The notes beneath the pieces are model-generated. The model made no database searches. It was not told the origin of the DNA and was given only the letters and a program-made list of their open reading frames with translations. This document shows, piece by piece, positions 28,255 through 37,500 of a stretch of DNA of 64,000 nucleotides. Positions within the stretch are counted from its first letter, which is position 1. Each line of letters starts with the position of its first letter. The DNA comes from Natronorubrum halalkaliphilum. Its GTDB lineage: Archaea > Halobacteriota > Halobacteria > Halobacteriales > Natrialbaceae. The stretch is from NCBI RefSeq assembly GCF_009834785.1, contig NZ_WUYX01000069.1:145697-209696 (forward strand). The letters are read 5' to 3'. Made by a program: the position numbers and the translations under genes.

Positions 28255-29313
28255 CTACCGAATTTGCGTCTCGAGGTGTTCGCTCTCGCCCATATCGAAC
28301 ACCATCGCGAACAGCAGGAACGCGAGGCCGGCGACGAGCAGAAAGAGGATCGTCGAACCCTGGGCGAGCGCGGGAACGAGACTCGAGACCGACGCGATCA
28401 GACCCGCGCCGGTGGCCAGAAGGCCCGCGCCGGCCATCCCCGCCCCGAACAGATAGAACAGCGCGAGCGGGTGGAAATCCAGGACGAGGTACTTTCTTCG
28501 CAGTCGCCACAGGAAGTTCCGTAACAGCATCGTCGAGACCTTCGGAACGTAACTCGAGTACCGGATGCTCGACTCTTCCTCGCCGTAGACGGCCGGCATC
28601 GCGACGTCGGCGACCCGCATCCCGTGGACATTCAACTTCACCAGCAGGTCGTTGCAGTAGCCGTAGTACTCGTAGAGGTTCTCGAGGTCGATCGTCTCGA
28701 GTGCGTTACGGGAGATCGCCGTGTAGCCGTTTTGGGGATCCATCGTCTTCCAGTAGCCCGACGCGATCTTCGTCAGCCCGGTAAGCGTCGCGTTCCCGAG
28801 GAAGCGAAATCGCGGCATCGACGCCCGGTACGTTCTCGACAGGAGCCGGTTGCCCTTGGCGTAGTCCGCCTCGTCTTCGACGATCGGATCGAGCAACCGC
28901 GACATCTCCGTCAGATCCATCTGGCCGTCCGCGTCGACCGTGACCGTCGCGTCCACGCCGTCGGCGAGGGCGGCGAGATAGCCGGTTTTGATCGCACCGC
29001 CGGCGCCGAGGTTCTCGCGGTGTCGAATCGGGACGACCCGCCCGATACTGTCCCGTACTGAAGCGCGCGTTGTGAGCGCAGAGGCACCGCCATCGGCGAC
29101 GATCTGGGGCGCACTCACCGCATCGTCGGTCGAATCCGCGCTCGCGTCCTTCCTGGCAGCCTCGCGGATCTCGTCCCAGGTGTCGTCAGTCGATCGATCG
29201 TCGATCACGTAGATCCGATCGACGTAGTCCGGTAGCCCGCGGATCACGTCGCCGACGAACCCCGACTCGTTGTACGCCGGGATCACGACACCGACGGTCG
29301 CTTCCCGATACAT
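28255..29313 (-). CDS. GT2 glycosyltransferase, polyprenyl-phosphate type
   Basis: 352 residues. GT-A domain: VGVVIPAYNESGFVGDVI, the IDDRSTDDTW nucleotide loop, HRENLGAGGAIKTGY and the metal-binding TVDADGQMD, all typical of dolichyl-phosphate mannose/glucose synthase-like GT2 enzymes. MDPQNGYTAIS is the acceptor-loop motif of this subfamily. Two C-terminal membrane helices (about 285-340) anchor it. An Ala/Ser/Thr insertion at ~55-85 interrupts the usual spacing. Its ATG overlaps the stop of the upstream deacetylase-like gene (TGATG), so the two are translationally coupled. Confidence 0.9.
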   Translation of the reverse strand: MYREATVGVVIPAYNESGFVGDVIRGLPDYVDRIYVIDDRSTDDTWDEIREAARKDASADSTDDAVSAPQIVADGGASALTTRASVRDSIGRVVPIRHRENLGAGGAIKTGYLAALADGVDATVTVDADGQMDLTEMSRLLDPIVEDEADYAKGNRLLSRTYRASMPRFRFLGNATLTGLTKIASGYWKTMDPQNGYTAISRNALETIDLENLYEYYGYCNDLLVKLNVHGMRVADVAMPAVYGEEESSIRYSSYVPKVSTMLLRNFLWRLRRKYLVLDFHPLALFYLFGAGMAGAGLLATGAGLIASVSSLVPALAQGSTILFLLVAGLAFLLFAMVFDMGESEHLETQIR

Positions 29314-30586
29314 CAGACAGCCTCCAGAAGGTCCGTCGGCGTGACGACCTCGACGTCGGCGTCGTCGATGTACGCGAGCAGATCCGCAAACGCCGTCTCG
29401 GAGAGGCCGTCGTCGCCGATGTGTTCGAAGTGTAAGACCGCGAGTTGGCCGTACTCGGCCGCGTGATCGACGTAGGCTCTCGTCTCGGCGCCGGCGGCAC
29501 CGGAGAACGAACCCACGTTGTGGGGATCCGTCAGCGGTACCCCGTTCGGCGCCCCGCCGTAGCGAAACGCCAGTTCGTGGTGCTCTCTGACGAGGTCGAT
29601 TGTGTTCGGTCCGAGCACGTTTCGCGGCGTGACGAAGTGGTTCGCGCCGGCTTCGAAGCCACGGTTCTCGAGGAACGCTTTCGTTCGCCTGATCGCCCCC
29701 GCTTGCTCTTGGGCGGAGAACTCGTGGAGAAACTGCGCGCCGGTTCGCGGTCGCGCCGCCATCTCCCAGCCGGCGTCACCGAGTCGTTGAGCCGGGCAAT
29801 CGTGAGGCGGCCGCTTTCGCCGACCGCTTCGGGGATCACCGCCTCGACGCCGGGAACACCGTACGCCTCCGCGTGTTCGAGCGCGTGCGTGTAGTGACTC
29901 TCGAGGGTGCCATCGAAGAGCAATACGACCCGTCCCGTCTCGGGTCGGTCCGCGGCCCGTAGATCGTCGATTCGGCAGTCGATCGAGCCGGTCCGATCGC
30001 CGCGGCGGTGAACGGCCAGGCGAATCTCGGTGACGGCCGAGAGATCCGTCTCGGCGTCGGCATCGATCGTGCCGAAGTCGACGCGAACCCAGCGGTCGGT
30101 CGGTCCGGTGAGCGTCCGGCCGACGGTGTGAACGGCCCCCGAGTTCGGCGCGAACAACTCGAGCGTGAGTTGAAGCTGCTCACGGCCGGTAAAGGAAACC
30201 GCGAGCGAAAGGGTCCGTTCTCGCAGATCCATCCCATCGGAAAGCGTCGTGTAGATCGCCGCGCGATCAGTCCCCTCGTCCGCCGAAAGACGGGCGGACT
30301 GGGACCCGACGTACGGATCGTTCGTCTCGGCCTCGATCGTCCCCGCGTCGATCATCGACACCCAGCCGTCGAGGTCTTCGAAGCGCTCGAGCGATTCCCC
30401 GGGAAGACCCGACAGCGTGGCGGTTCCGGCTCCGTCGTCTGAACGCCCGTTGCTCGAGGGTGGCCGGGTCGTCGGTTCGTCGTCCGCTCCGCGCCGCTCG
30501 CGGACGCCCGAGAGACACCCGGCCAGCCCGAGCGTTCCGGTCGCTGCAACCGTAGTCACGAACGATCGTCTGGTTCGGTTCGTCAT
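29313..30586 (-). pseudogene. Tat lipoprotein, polysaccharide-deacetylase-like, frameshifted
   Basis: Two minus-strand frames make one protein: the first (stop at 29531) carries Tat motif TRRSFV and lipobox LAGC (C24), a carbohydrate-binding-like beta domain, and LLFDGTLESH; the second (to stop 29313) continues GDAGWEMAARP, then HFEHIGDDG, ending YIDDADVEVVTPTDLLEAV. Restoring one base at about 29783/29784 (GAC-CTC instead of GACTC in coding sense) joins them without loss. The paralog at 33895 is intact and shows the same order. Metal residues are altered: the DDG motif reads DGT and the HxxxH-type motif is missing, so deacetylase activity is doubtful even if repaired. Could be a real mutation or an assembly error. 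Confidence 0.8.
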
Positions 30587-30738
30587 CGACAGCGTCGACG
30601 GATCGGTCGCTCTTTCTTATACAGCCGTTAGCGACCGTCCCGGTCGGTCGAATCGGACCGATCGACTCGTCCGCAGGTGCTTCTCGACCGGGCCGCTCAT
30701 CGCGGCGTCGGACGCCAGCGCGCGGCGCTTAGCCACGC

Positions 30739-30747
30739 GATAATAAT
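30739..30747 (+). promoter_or_regulatory. TATA box of the 30774 glycosyltransferase
   Basis: GATAATAAT, 27-35 bp before the ATG at 30774. The core GCGATAATAA-CCC recurs before the DUF1616 gene at 39009. Confidence 0.55.
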
Positions 30748-30773
30748 CCCGCCCGAGCCGCTACGACCGGGAA

Positions 30774-31763
30774 ATGACTCGCGTCAGCGTCATTATCCCG
30801 ACGTACAACAGAGCATCGACGCTCGTTCGCGCGATCGACAGTGCGCTCGAGCAGACGATCGACGACCTTGAGGTAGTCGTCGTCGACGACGGCTCGACCG
30901 ACGACACCGCCTCGGTGCTGGCCGCCTACGACGAGCCACGGGTCCGACCGGTCGTTCACGCGACCAACCGCGGTGCGAACGTCGCTCGAAATACGGGGAT
31001 CGACCACGCTCGCGGCGAGTACGTCGCCTTCCTCGATTCTGACGACGAGTGGCATCCCGCGAAACTCGAGCGACAGTTGGCGGCCCTCGAGGCGCGCTCG
31101 GGCGACTGGGTCGGCGCTTACTGCGATACGGCCTACGACCTGTCGGGACCGAGCGGCGGGCTCCGATCGGCCGCCGCGGCTGTGCTCGCCCGCGGGGACG
31201 AGGAACCGACGAGGAACGGCGACGAGGAACTGGTCGGCGAGATTCTGGCGGACAACGTCCAGCCGGGTGCGGGATCGACGCTGCTCGTCCGAACGGACGT
31301 CGCCAGAGAAGTCGGAGGGTTCGACGAACGGCTCGACCGATTTCAGGATCCCGAGTTCTGTCTGCGGGTGCTCGAGGAGGGAAAGCTCGCCTACGTCGAC
31401 GAGAAACTCGTCGTCCGCGAGGAGACCGGACATCCGCCGGCCGACGTCGTCAGAGAGGCCGACGAGCAGTATCTGTCGATGTACGCGGACGAAGTCGACC
31501 GATTCGAAGCGGCGGGCTACCGGATTCGGGCGACTCACCGACTCCTCCTCGCGAAGCGGTACTTCGCGGAGGGGCGACTCCTTCGGGGTGCCTGGCACGT
31601 CCGTAACGCGTCGGTCTCGCCGCGACACGTTCCGGGCGTTTGCTGGGCTGTCGGGACCGGCATTCGGCGCCGACCGGTGGCGATCGTGGCGCTGGCCGTA
31701 ACCCTCTTCGTCGCGACCGCTCTCGGCCGGTATTCGATTGCACGCCGCGTTCTCACCGAGTAG
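30774..31763 (+). CDS. GT2 family glycosyltransferase
   Basis: 329 residues. VSVIIPTYNRASTLVRAI, VVVDDGSTDDTASVL, NVARNTGIDHARGEYVAF and the metal motif LDSDDEW define a GT-A GT2 transferase of the WcaA group. Acceptor side: AREVGGFDERLDRFQDPEFC. One C-terminal membrane helix (~303-322) attaches it to the membrane. It faces away from the frameshifted deacetylase-like gene (divergent pair 187 bp apart). Donor sugar unknown. Confidence 0.9.
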   Translation: MTRVSVIIPTYNRASTLVRAIDSALEQTIDDLEVVVVDDGSTDDTASVLAAYDEPRVRPVVHATNRGANVARNTGIDHARGEYVAFLDSDDEWHPAKLERQLAALEARSGDWVGAYCDTAYDLSGPSGGLRSAAAAVLARGDEEPTRNGDEELVGEILADNVQPGAGSTLLVRTDVAREVGGFDERLDRFQDPEFCLRVLEEGKLAYVDEKLVVREETGHPPADVVREADEQYLSMYADEVDRFEAAGYRIRATHRLLLAKRYFAEGRLLRGAWHVRNASVSPRHVPGVCWAVGTGIRRRPVAIVALAVTLFVATALGRYSIARRVLTE

Positions 31764-32419
31764 TCGCTTCTTCTCCGTGGGTCCGTCGCTGTAGTTGTAG
31801 TGACGACTGAAGCCGCCGACACGGCGATCACACGGCTGTCGAGCGATCACCGATACCGAACGATAACGGACCGTCTCGGTTTCAGCAGTTGCTTCGCAGA
31901 CGCTCATCGAGTATACGTCCGACACCGTTCCCGTCGCTCTCGCACCTGCAACGGTCTCGGCTGATGGGTAACTAACACGATCCGAACGGCAGGGGTCGTC
32001 GTGAACTGCCGATCGCTCTATCAGACGGGCAAAGGACCGCAAGGGTTTGCTGCGGCCGAACGCGAGTCGTCGGTCTCGCGATCGATCGGTCGTCGACTCC
32101 GGCTCTGGCGTCGCGGCTTCGTCAGCGAGTCCGACGCCGTCTACGACCTCGAGGAGTACCTCGTCTGCAAGCGTCACGACGTTTGCTATAGTAGCCACTG
32201 GAAGTCAGTGCACACCTGATCGCACGACTGCTGTGTGATTATGTGCAAACAGCTCCAGTTGTTACTACAGAACGATCGGCTCATCGCGACGGTTGTCCGT
32301 ACGAAACGGTCTCACAGGGGACCGACGCTATGGGAGGGACCGTTTCCGAACTGCAAGCAAACCGGCTCTCCGTTACCGTCGCGATAGTAAACACGACCGT
32401 CTCCGAAGTCGGTCGTGGA
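31764..32419. other. Long intergenic region before the aspartoacylase-like gene
   Basis: 656 bp. TATAGTAG at 32187-32194 partly matches the shared surface-gene element. GTGTGATTATG at 32234-32244 recurs before the GT2 gene at 52596. A long minus-strand frame crosses the region but is antisense to 30774 and is rejected. No RNA gene seen. Confidence 0.4.
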
Positions 32420-33646
32420 ATGCAAGGCGATAGGCTTTCACGAAGATCGGTACTGACTATCACGGCCGGCTGTGCGCTCACGAGCGTCGGCGTCGCCGCG
32501 ACTGGCGGCCCGGGCGGCGACGAGCCGACCGAAACCGACGCGGGAATCTCCAGGGACTCGTTTCCGATCATGGCCGGAACGGACCGAGAAACGACGGTCT
32601 ACGCGGCGGTTGCGGACGCGGACGGGCCGACGGTCGTCGTCGTCGGCGGCGTCCACGGCAACGAAGTCGCGGGCTACGTGGCCGCGAACGAGATCGCCGA
32701 CTGGACGATCGACGCCGGCACGCTCGTCACGATTCCCGAGGCGAACGCGGTCGCAGTCGAGCGCGGGACTCGGACCGACGACGAGGGCGTGGATCTCAAT
32801 CGACAGTTTCCCGAGGGGGATGATCCGGAAACGGCGCTCGCACGAGCCATCTGGGACGTCGTCAGCGAGTACGACCCGGACGTCGTCGTCGACCTCCACG
32901 AATCGACCGGCATCTACGCAGGCGATCCCGTCGACGGCGTCGGCCAGGCAGTTTTCCACTCCGAGGGCGACGACGCGGCCGAGACCGCGGCGGACGCTAC
33001 CGAGTACGCCACGCAGAACTACGTCGACGAGCCCGAGTACGCGTTTCAGACCGGGTCGTTTTCCGGCCCGGAGAACGACCCGCAGGGACTGCTCGTCCAC
33101 AAGGCCGCCCGAGAGCTGGGTGCCGACGCGTTCCTCGTGGAGACGCTCTCGACCGACGTGGATCTCGAGACCCGCGTCCAGTGGCAGACGGTGCTCACCG
33201 AACAACTGACGGGCGACGAGCTGTTTCCCGAGGACGAACCCGACAACGGACACGCACCCGGGGATCCGGACGAGCCAGAAGTGCCGGACGAGCCGGACGG
33301 GGACGATCCGGACGAACCCGATGCACCCGACGAAAACGAGCCTGACGACCCCGAGTCGCCGATCGCTACGATCAGAACGATTCCCGAAGACGCCGACGAA
33401 CTGGCGCTCGAGCCGGGTCAAACCGTCGACCTCGACGGCTCGTGTTCGTCCGTTCCGGACGGCGAAATCGGCCGTTACGAGTGGGGCGTGGGCGGGAACG
33501 GCTGTTTCGACGAAACTGGAGAGACGATCACCGTGACGATCGGTGCGAACGGTTCGCACTCGGTCGTCTTGCGCGTGGTCGACGACAGCGGACGAACCGG
33601 CACCGAATCGATCACGCTCTCGGCTGGCCGAAATCGAGAGCCGTAA
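32420..33646 (+). CDS. Tat-exported AstE/AspA-like zinc deacylase with PKD-like domain
   Basis: 408 residues from ATG 32420. RLSRRSVLTIT (RR at 8-9) plus a hydrophobic stretch is a Tat signal. The catalytic part matches succinylglutamate desuccinylase/aspartoacylase (M14-like): VVGGVHGNEVAGY (H79, E82 zinc ligands), DLNRQFPEG (R128) and VVVDLHEST (H160). A Pro/Asp/Glu linker built of DEPD-like units (about 265-310) leads to a PKD/Ig-like domain with VDLDGSCS and GRYEWGVGGNG. Known family members act on small acylated amino acids or, when exported, on peptides and glycans. Here it likely removes acyl groups from surface material. Confidence 0.82.
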   Translation: MQGDRLSRRSVLTITAGCALTSVGVAATGGPGGDEPTETDAGISRDSFPIMAGTDRETTVYAAVADADGPTVVVVGGVHGNEVAGYVAANEIADWTIDAGTLVTIPEANAVAVERGTRTDDEGVDLNRQFPEGDDPETALARAIWDVVSEYDPDVVVDLHESTGIYAGDPVDGVGQAVFHSEGDDAAETAADATEYATQNYVDEPEYAFQTGSFSGPENDPQGLLVHKAARELGADAFLVETLSTDVDLETRVQWQTVLTEQLTGDELFPEDEPDNGHAPGDPDEPEVPDEPDGDDPDEPDAPDENEPDDPESPIATIRTIPEDADELALEPGQTVDLDGSCSSVPDGEIGRYEWGVGGNGCFDETGETITVTIGANGSHSVVLRVVDDSGRTGTESITLSAGRNREP

Positions 33647-33894
33647 TTCGTCAGAGGGACCGGTTGCGAAACCGCTTCCCACGGGCCCGTAGCTCCACGG
33701 GCCCGCTTTCCGCTATTGCTCGCGTGCGCTCTGGACAGGTGACGCCGCGACAGAGCGCCGCCCTTTCGTACGGCTTCAGCTGGATCGTCACCCTCAGACA
33801 GCCGCTGAACGGCCACTGTCGTACGTGTCCCCACGGTCGGTACGCAGAGAACAATCCGTCGACGGATCGGCGGGGATCGACGACCGCAAAAAGC

Positions 33895-35220
33895 CTAGTA
33901 GTGCTGGTCGGTTCGGAGTTCCCACAGGTCGTCGAAGGTGATGACCTCGATATCGGCGTCGTCGATGTGCTTGAGCAGGTCCGCGTACTCGTCCTCGGCC
34001 ATCGTATTGTCCGCGTCGAACGTGTGGAAGTTCAGGATCGTACACTGGTTGTGCGCCGCGGCGAGGTCGACGCAGCGTTTCGAGATATCGAGGTCGTGTC
34101 CGATCGTTCGGGGGAGCGCAAGCGGATCGAAGCCGTAGACGTTCGTCGTGTTGACGGTGCCGGCCTGATTGAAGCCGCCGCAGTAGTGGTAATCGGTCGT
34201 GTACTCGAGGCTGGTCCGATCGTAGCTGTTGTGGGGATAGACGATGTAATCCGCGCCCTCGAACCCGTTCTGGATGTACCACCGTTTATCCTGTCGGAGG
34301 CGGGGCTCTACGTTCTCGTCGTCATACTGGTGGATCGGGTCGTGCGTGCCATGGACGACGATCTGGTCGCCTTCGTCCTGCCGGTCGAGGAGTTCCGAGG
34401 TGGACATGATGCCGTCTCGACCCTGTTCAGTCCACTGAGGGACCGGGGCCTGGACCGTCCGAAAGCCGTACTCGTCGTGAAGCGGCGACGCCGTCTCGTA
34501 GTAGTCGCGGAACCCGTCGTCCCAGGAAAGCATGACGTACCCCTGGTCAGGCCGGTCGTGGGTCCGCAGGTCGTCGATCCAGACCTCTGCCTCGGTCATC
34601 GAGTGAAGGACCTGAATTTCGAGCCGATCGAGGGCGTCCAGTGCGGGTTCGTACTCGCTTTGCTGGAAGACGCCGGGACTCGAGCGGAACCAGCCGACGT
34701 CGGGTGCGCGGTACGTGATCTCCCGAAGCGAGTACACCGTCTCGCTGCCGAACTGATCGACGAGACGCAGGTTGACCGTGAGGTTCTGTGGCGTCGTCGT
34801 TCGGATCGCAAACGAAAGGTCCGTCTCGCGCAGGTCTTCGCCACCGAGGGGGCGCTCTGCGACGATATTCTCGCTGCTGTCCGAAGTGAGTTTGAAGCTC
34901 TGGTCGCCGTCGAAGACGACGTCCTCGTCCGCCTCTCCGGAGCCCTGAACGACCGTCCAGTCGTCGAGATCGCTGAAATCGTCGAAGGACGATCCCGGTT
35001 GGCGATACCGCTCTCGGCTGTCGTACTCGGTTTCGAGCGGTGGAACGCCGTCCGCGAGCGCCGCGGCGGTCGTCGACTCCGTTTCGGGCACCTCGGGCGA
35101 GTCGTCGTCGGAACGGTCGGTCGCCGACTCAAGTCGGTCGGCACAGCCGGCCATTCCGGCGATTCCGGTCGCACTCGAGAGAGCGAGAAACCGTCGTCGC
35201 GTCGGTCGCTGCTGTGACAT
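33895..35220 (-). CDS. Tat lipoprotein polysaccharide deacetylase
   Basis: 441 residues. TRRRFLALSS (RR at 8-10) and lipobox MAGC (C26) mark a Tat-exported lipoprotein. Residues ~75-220 form a jelly-roll-like domain ending VWIDDLRTHDRPDQG. The NodB-type domain follows: LSWDDGFRDYY (D234/D235), VVHGTHDPIHQ (H290, H293/H297) and a C-terminal ILNFHTFDADN. The metal triad is present, unlike the frameshifted paralog at 29313. It would remove N- or O-acetyl groups from an extracellular polysaccharide. A TATA box is 31-40 bp upstream. It is divergent from the asparagine-synthetase-like gene. Confidence 0.88.
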   Translation of the reverse strand: MSQQRPTRRRFLALSSATGIAGMAGCADRLESATDRSDDDSPEVPETESTTAAALADGVPPLETEYDSRERYRQPGSSFDDFSDLDDWTVVQGSGEADEDVVFDGDQSFKLTSDSSENIVAERPLGGEDLRETDLSFAIRTTTPQNLTVNLRLVDQFGSETVYSLREITYRAPDVGWFRSSPGVFQQSEYEPALDALDRLEIQVLHSMTEAEVWIDDLRTHDRPDQGYVMLSWDDGFRDYYETASPLHDEYGFRTVQAPVPQWTEQGRDGIMSTSELLDRQDEGDQIVVHGTHDPIHQYDDENVEPRLRQDKRWYIQNGFEGADYIVYPHNSYDRTSLEYTTDYHYCGGFNQAGTVNTTNVYGFDPLALPRTIGHDLDISKRCVDLAAAHNQCTILNFHTFDADNTMAEDEYADLLKHIDDADIEVITFDDLWELRTDQHY

Positions 35221-35250
35221 TGGCGGGTCGGATCTACCGACAGCGACCCC

Positions 35251-35260
35251 ATTATTATGC
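35251..35260 (-). promoter_or_regulatory. TATA box of the 33895 deacetylase
   Basis: GCATAATAAT on the minus strand, 31-40 bp before the ATG at 35220. The core CGCATAAT recurs at 52641-52648 before another minus-strand glycan gene. Confidence 0.5.
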
Positions 35261-35316
35261 GTTTGATAGTCGAAACCGGACGCGGTTCAGATCATCACTC
35301 GAGGCCGATTTCAGGA

Positions 35317-35335
35317 CTTACCGATGTCATAGTAA
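35317..35335 (+). promoter_or_regulatory. Shared TTAY-N6-YATAGTRA element, copy 1
   Basis: TTAC, six bases, CATAGTAA, oriented toward the asparagine-synthetase-like gene whose ATG is about 134 bp downstream. It is one of four copies with identical spacing in this region. Confidence 0.4.
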
Positions 35336-35390
35336 TTGTCTGGTCGGCCGGAACGTCTCTGAGAGAGGCGGGCGTGAGCGCGGCTGGTCA

Positions 35391-35428
35391 AACGTGGAAC
35401 GTGGAACGCGGAACGCAGAACGCGTGAA
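35391..35428. repeat. Imperfect 7-bp tandem repeat
   Basis: About five units of GGAACGY/AGAACGC in tandem, lying in the leader between the shared promoter-like element and the start of the asparagine-synthetase-like gene. May be a slippage tract. Confidence 0.6.
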
Positions 35429-35468
35429 CTCAGCCCCAATCGCCCCGCAGCCGCAATGGTCTTCGACG

Positions 35469-37169
35469 ATGAACAGGGAACTCTTCGGTGTATTCGGCGG
35501 TATCGAGACGTTCGAACGATTTAGAGACGGTGACGAGTTCGACGAGGTCCTCGCCGGCTCGACCGTTACGGTCGGCATCAGCGACGCCGATCTCGGGACG
35601 CCCGGCTGGAGCGCTAGCTATGCCGGGGAGGACGGCTACTGCGTGCTCTGGGGGGAAGTGTACGTCCCCGCCGACACGGCAAACGCCGCACGCTGGCTCC
35701 TCGAGCGCTACGAGCGGGACGGCCGCGACGCGCTGTCGGCGCTGAACGGCTCGTACGTGGTCGTTCTCGACAGCACGGCGAGCGACGATAGCGAGACGTT
35801 CGTCGCCACGGACCCGGTTCGGTCTCGAGCGTGTTTTTACACGGACGAGCCCGGCGCTCGAGTCTTCGGAACCGACGGTGCCGCAGTCGGCCGCACGATC
35901 GCGGACCCGGCCGTGGATCGCGATGGCGTCCTCGAGTTCCTCCATCTCGGCGTGACACTCGGCGAGAAAACGGCTCTCGAAGACCTGCACCGGCTTCCGC
36001 TCGACAGTCGGCTCAGATCGACGTCGGTCGAGTCGCTCGAGCGGTTCGTCTACCGGCCCGAGACGTTCGACTACGTCGGCGAACTCGCGGAGCGACTCGA
36101 GCGCGCGCTCCGACGCCGTTCGGCGCTTCCCGGACCCAAAGGCGTGCTCCTCTCCGCGGGGTACGATTCGCGGATCATCCTCTCGCAGATCGACGATATC
36201 GAGGAGAGTTACACCGTCGGCGCGCCGGCCGCACAGGAGGTGCGCGGCGCAAAACGGATCGCCAATCAGTACGGCGCGGATCACACCGCGTTTCCGCCGG
36301 ACGAGCGGTATCTCCGGGCCGACGAGTCGAAAATCCGGTACTCGCACGGGATCAAAGAGTCGCTGCACATCCACCACGCCGGTTACGCGGACGAGATCGA
36401 GGTCGGGACGATGTACCACGGCCTCCTCTGTGACACGTTCTTTCGCGGGCACTTCACCGCACAGGAGACGGTCGACGTGCTCGGTAAACGCGTTCCGACC
36501 GGCCGACTCGATCCGGATCCGGATCCCGTCGACGCGCTACTCGAGAAGTTCGGCTACGACCGAGCCGCCAGCTTCGACCTCGCCGATCGGACGTCGTTCG
36601 ACGTCGCTCCGAACGCGTTCGTCGAGGGGGCGATCGACGACGAGTTCGACTCGAGGCGGTCGCGTGCGGCGTCGGTACAGAACGCTCTCACGTGCGTCGG
36701 CATCGCCAACCAGCCGTCGATGCCGTTTCACGACCACCTCTCGGACCGGTTCCTGACGTCGTTTCTGGCGACCGACCGCGAGTTGATCGACTGGCACCTC
36801 CGAACGCCGCCGAAATACCGGACGACGGACACCTTCCTCGAGGCCTGTGAGCGCCTCGACGGCGATCTGTTGCGGCACAGACCACCCGACCGGCCGTACG
36901 ACACCACACTGCTCAACGAAGCCGAACGGTTCGTTCGCCGGAAAACGCCGTTTCTCTCGTCGTTTCAGCCGTCGTGGCCGGATCGCCGGACGCTCTTCGA
37001 ACGCCACGACCTGGATCGGCACCTTCTGGGCGATCTCGAACACGTCCACGCGCTGCCGGCCAGACACAAACTCCGACTCGTCGATCTTCGGGGCTGGCTC
37101 GAGTGTTGTTCGGGCCCACAGGATCGACTACTCCCGTGGCTGGAGCCGCCTGCGCCCTCGATAACATAA
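35469..37169 (+). CDS. Asparagine-synthetase-like protein lacking the glutaminase Cys
   Basis: 566 residues from ATG 35469 (the frame is open from 35040 without family similarity). Residues 1-200 keep the class II amidotransferase fold pattern (ALNGSYVVVLDS, FVATDPVRSRACFY) but the second residue is Asn, so the catalytic Cys2 is missing and glutamine cannot be hydrolysed in the usual way. KGVLLSAGYDSRIIL (PP-loop SAGYDS at 229-234) marks the ATP-pyrophosphatase domain. Such proteins may use free ammonia or another amine to amidate a carboxylate or sugar acid. In a surface-glycan locus with a UDP-sugar dehydrogenase, uronate amidation is a reasonable inference. Confidence 0.85.
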   Translation: MNRELFGVFGGIETFERFRDGDEFDEVLAGSTVTVGISDADLGTPGWSASYAGEDGYCVLWGEVYVPADTANAARWLLERYERDGRDALSALNGSYVVVLDSTASDDSETFVATDPVRSRACFYTDEPGARVFGTDGAAVGRTIADPAVDRDGVLEFLHLGVTLGEKTALEDLHRLPLDSRLRSTSVESLERFVYRPETFDYVGELAERLERALRRRSALPGPKGVLLSAGYDSRIILSQIDDIEESYTVGAPAAQEVRGAKRIANQYGADHTAFPPDERYLRADESKIRYSHGIKESLHIHHAGYADEIEVGTMYHGLLCDTFFRGHFTAQETVDVLGKRVPTGRLDPDPDPVDALLEKFGYDRAASFDLADRTSFDVAPNAFVEGAIDDEFDSRRSRAASVQNALTCVGIANQPSMPFHDHLSDRFLTSFLATDRELIDWHLRTPPKYRTTDTFLEACERLDGDLLRHRPPDRPYDTTLLNEAERFVRRKTPFLSSFQPSWPDRRTLFERHDLDRHLLGDLEHVHALPARHKLRLVDLRGWLECCSGPQDRLLPWLEPPAPSIT

Positions 37170-37500
37170 CCACCGGGAGAACGGCCACAGATACCGTTAG
37201 CTTCTGCAGGTCGTATCGTTCTCGCGGCGACTGTACTCATACGGTTTACCGTAGTCAATTACCGCCGATCGCCGACCCCGTTCTGGCGATCGGCGATACA
37301 TAGTTACAGCAATCCGTACCAGTGCACAGCCGATCACACGCCGACTGTGTGAGTAGTGTATACACAGCCTCGATCAATGGGATATCTGTCACGTATTGAC
37401 CGACCGATGACTCACTGAAACAGCGATAATAACCGGATATATCGGTTGCGGTAGCCGAACCGAGAGAATACTTATATGCCAAGAGGTTATAGCGCGGAAT
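37170..37500. other. Intergenic region before the 37501 gene
   Basis: 331 bp, AT-richer near the right end. It holds a strong TATA box at 37471-37479. Otherwise no gene or RNA recognised. Confidence 0.5.
37471..37479 (+). promoter_or_regulatory. TATA box of the 37501 gene
   Basis: CTTATATGC, the same core as the nuo TATA box, 22-30 bp before the ATG at 37501; predicts a leaderless transcript. Confidence 0.7.

Noticed and set aside
30729-32198. 489-residue minus-strand frame with a promoter-like sequence upstream
   Set aside because: Two thirds is antisense to the GT2 gene at 30774; the remaining part matches nothing.
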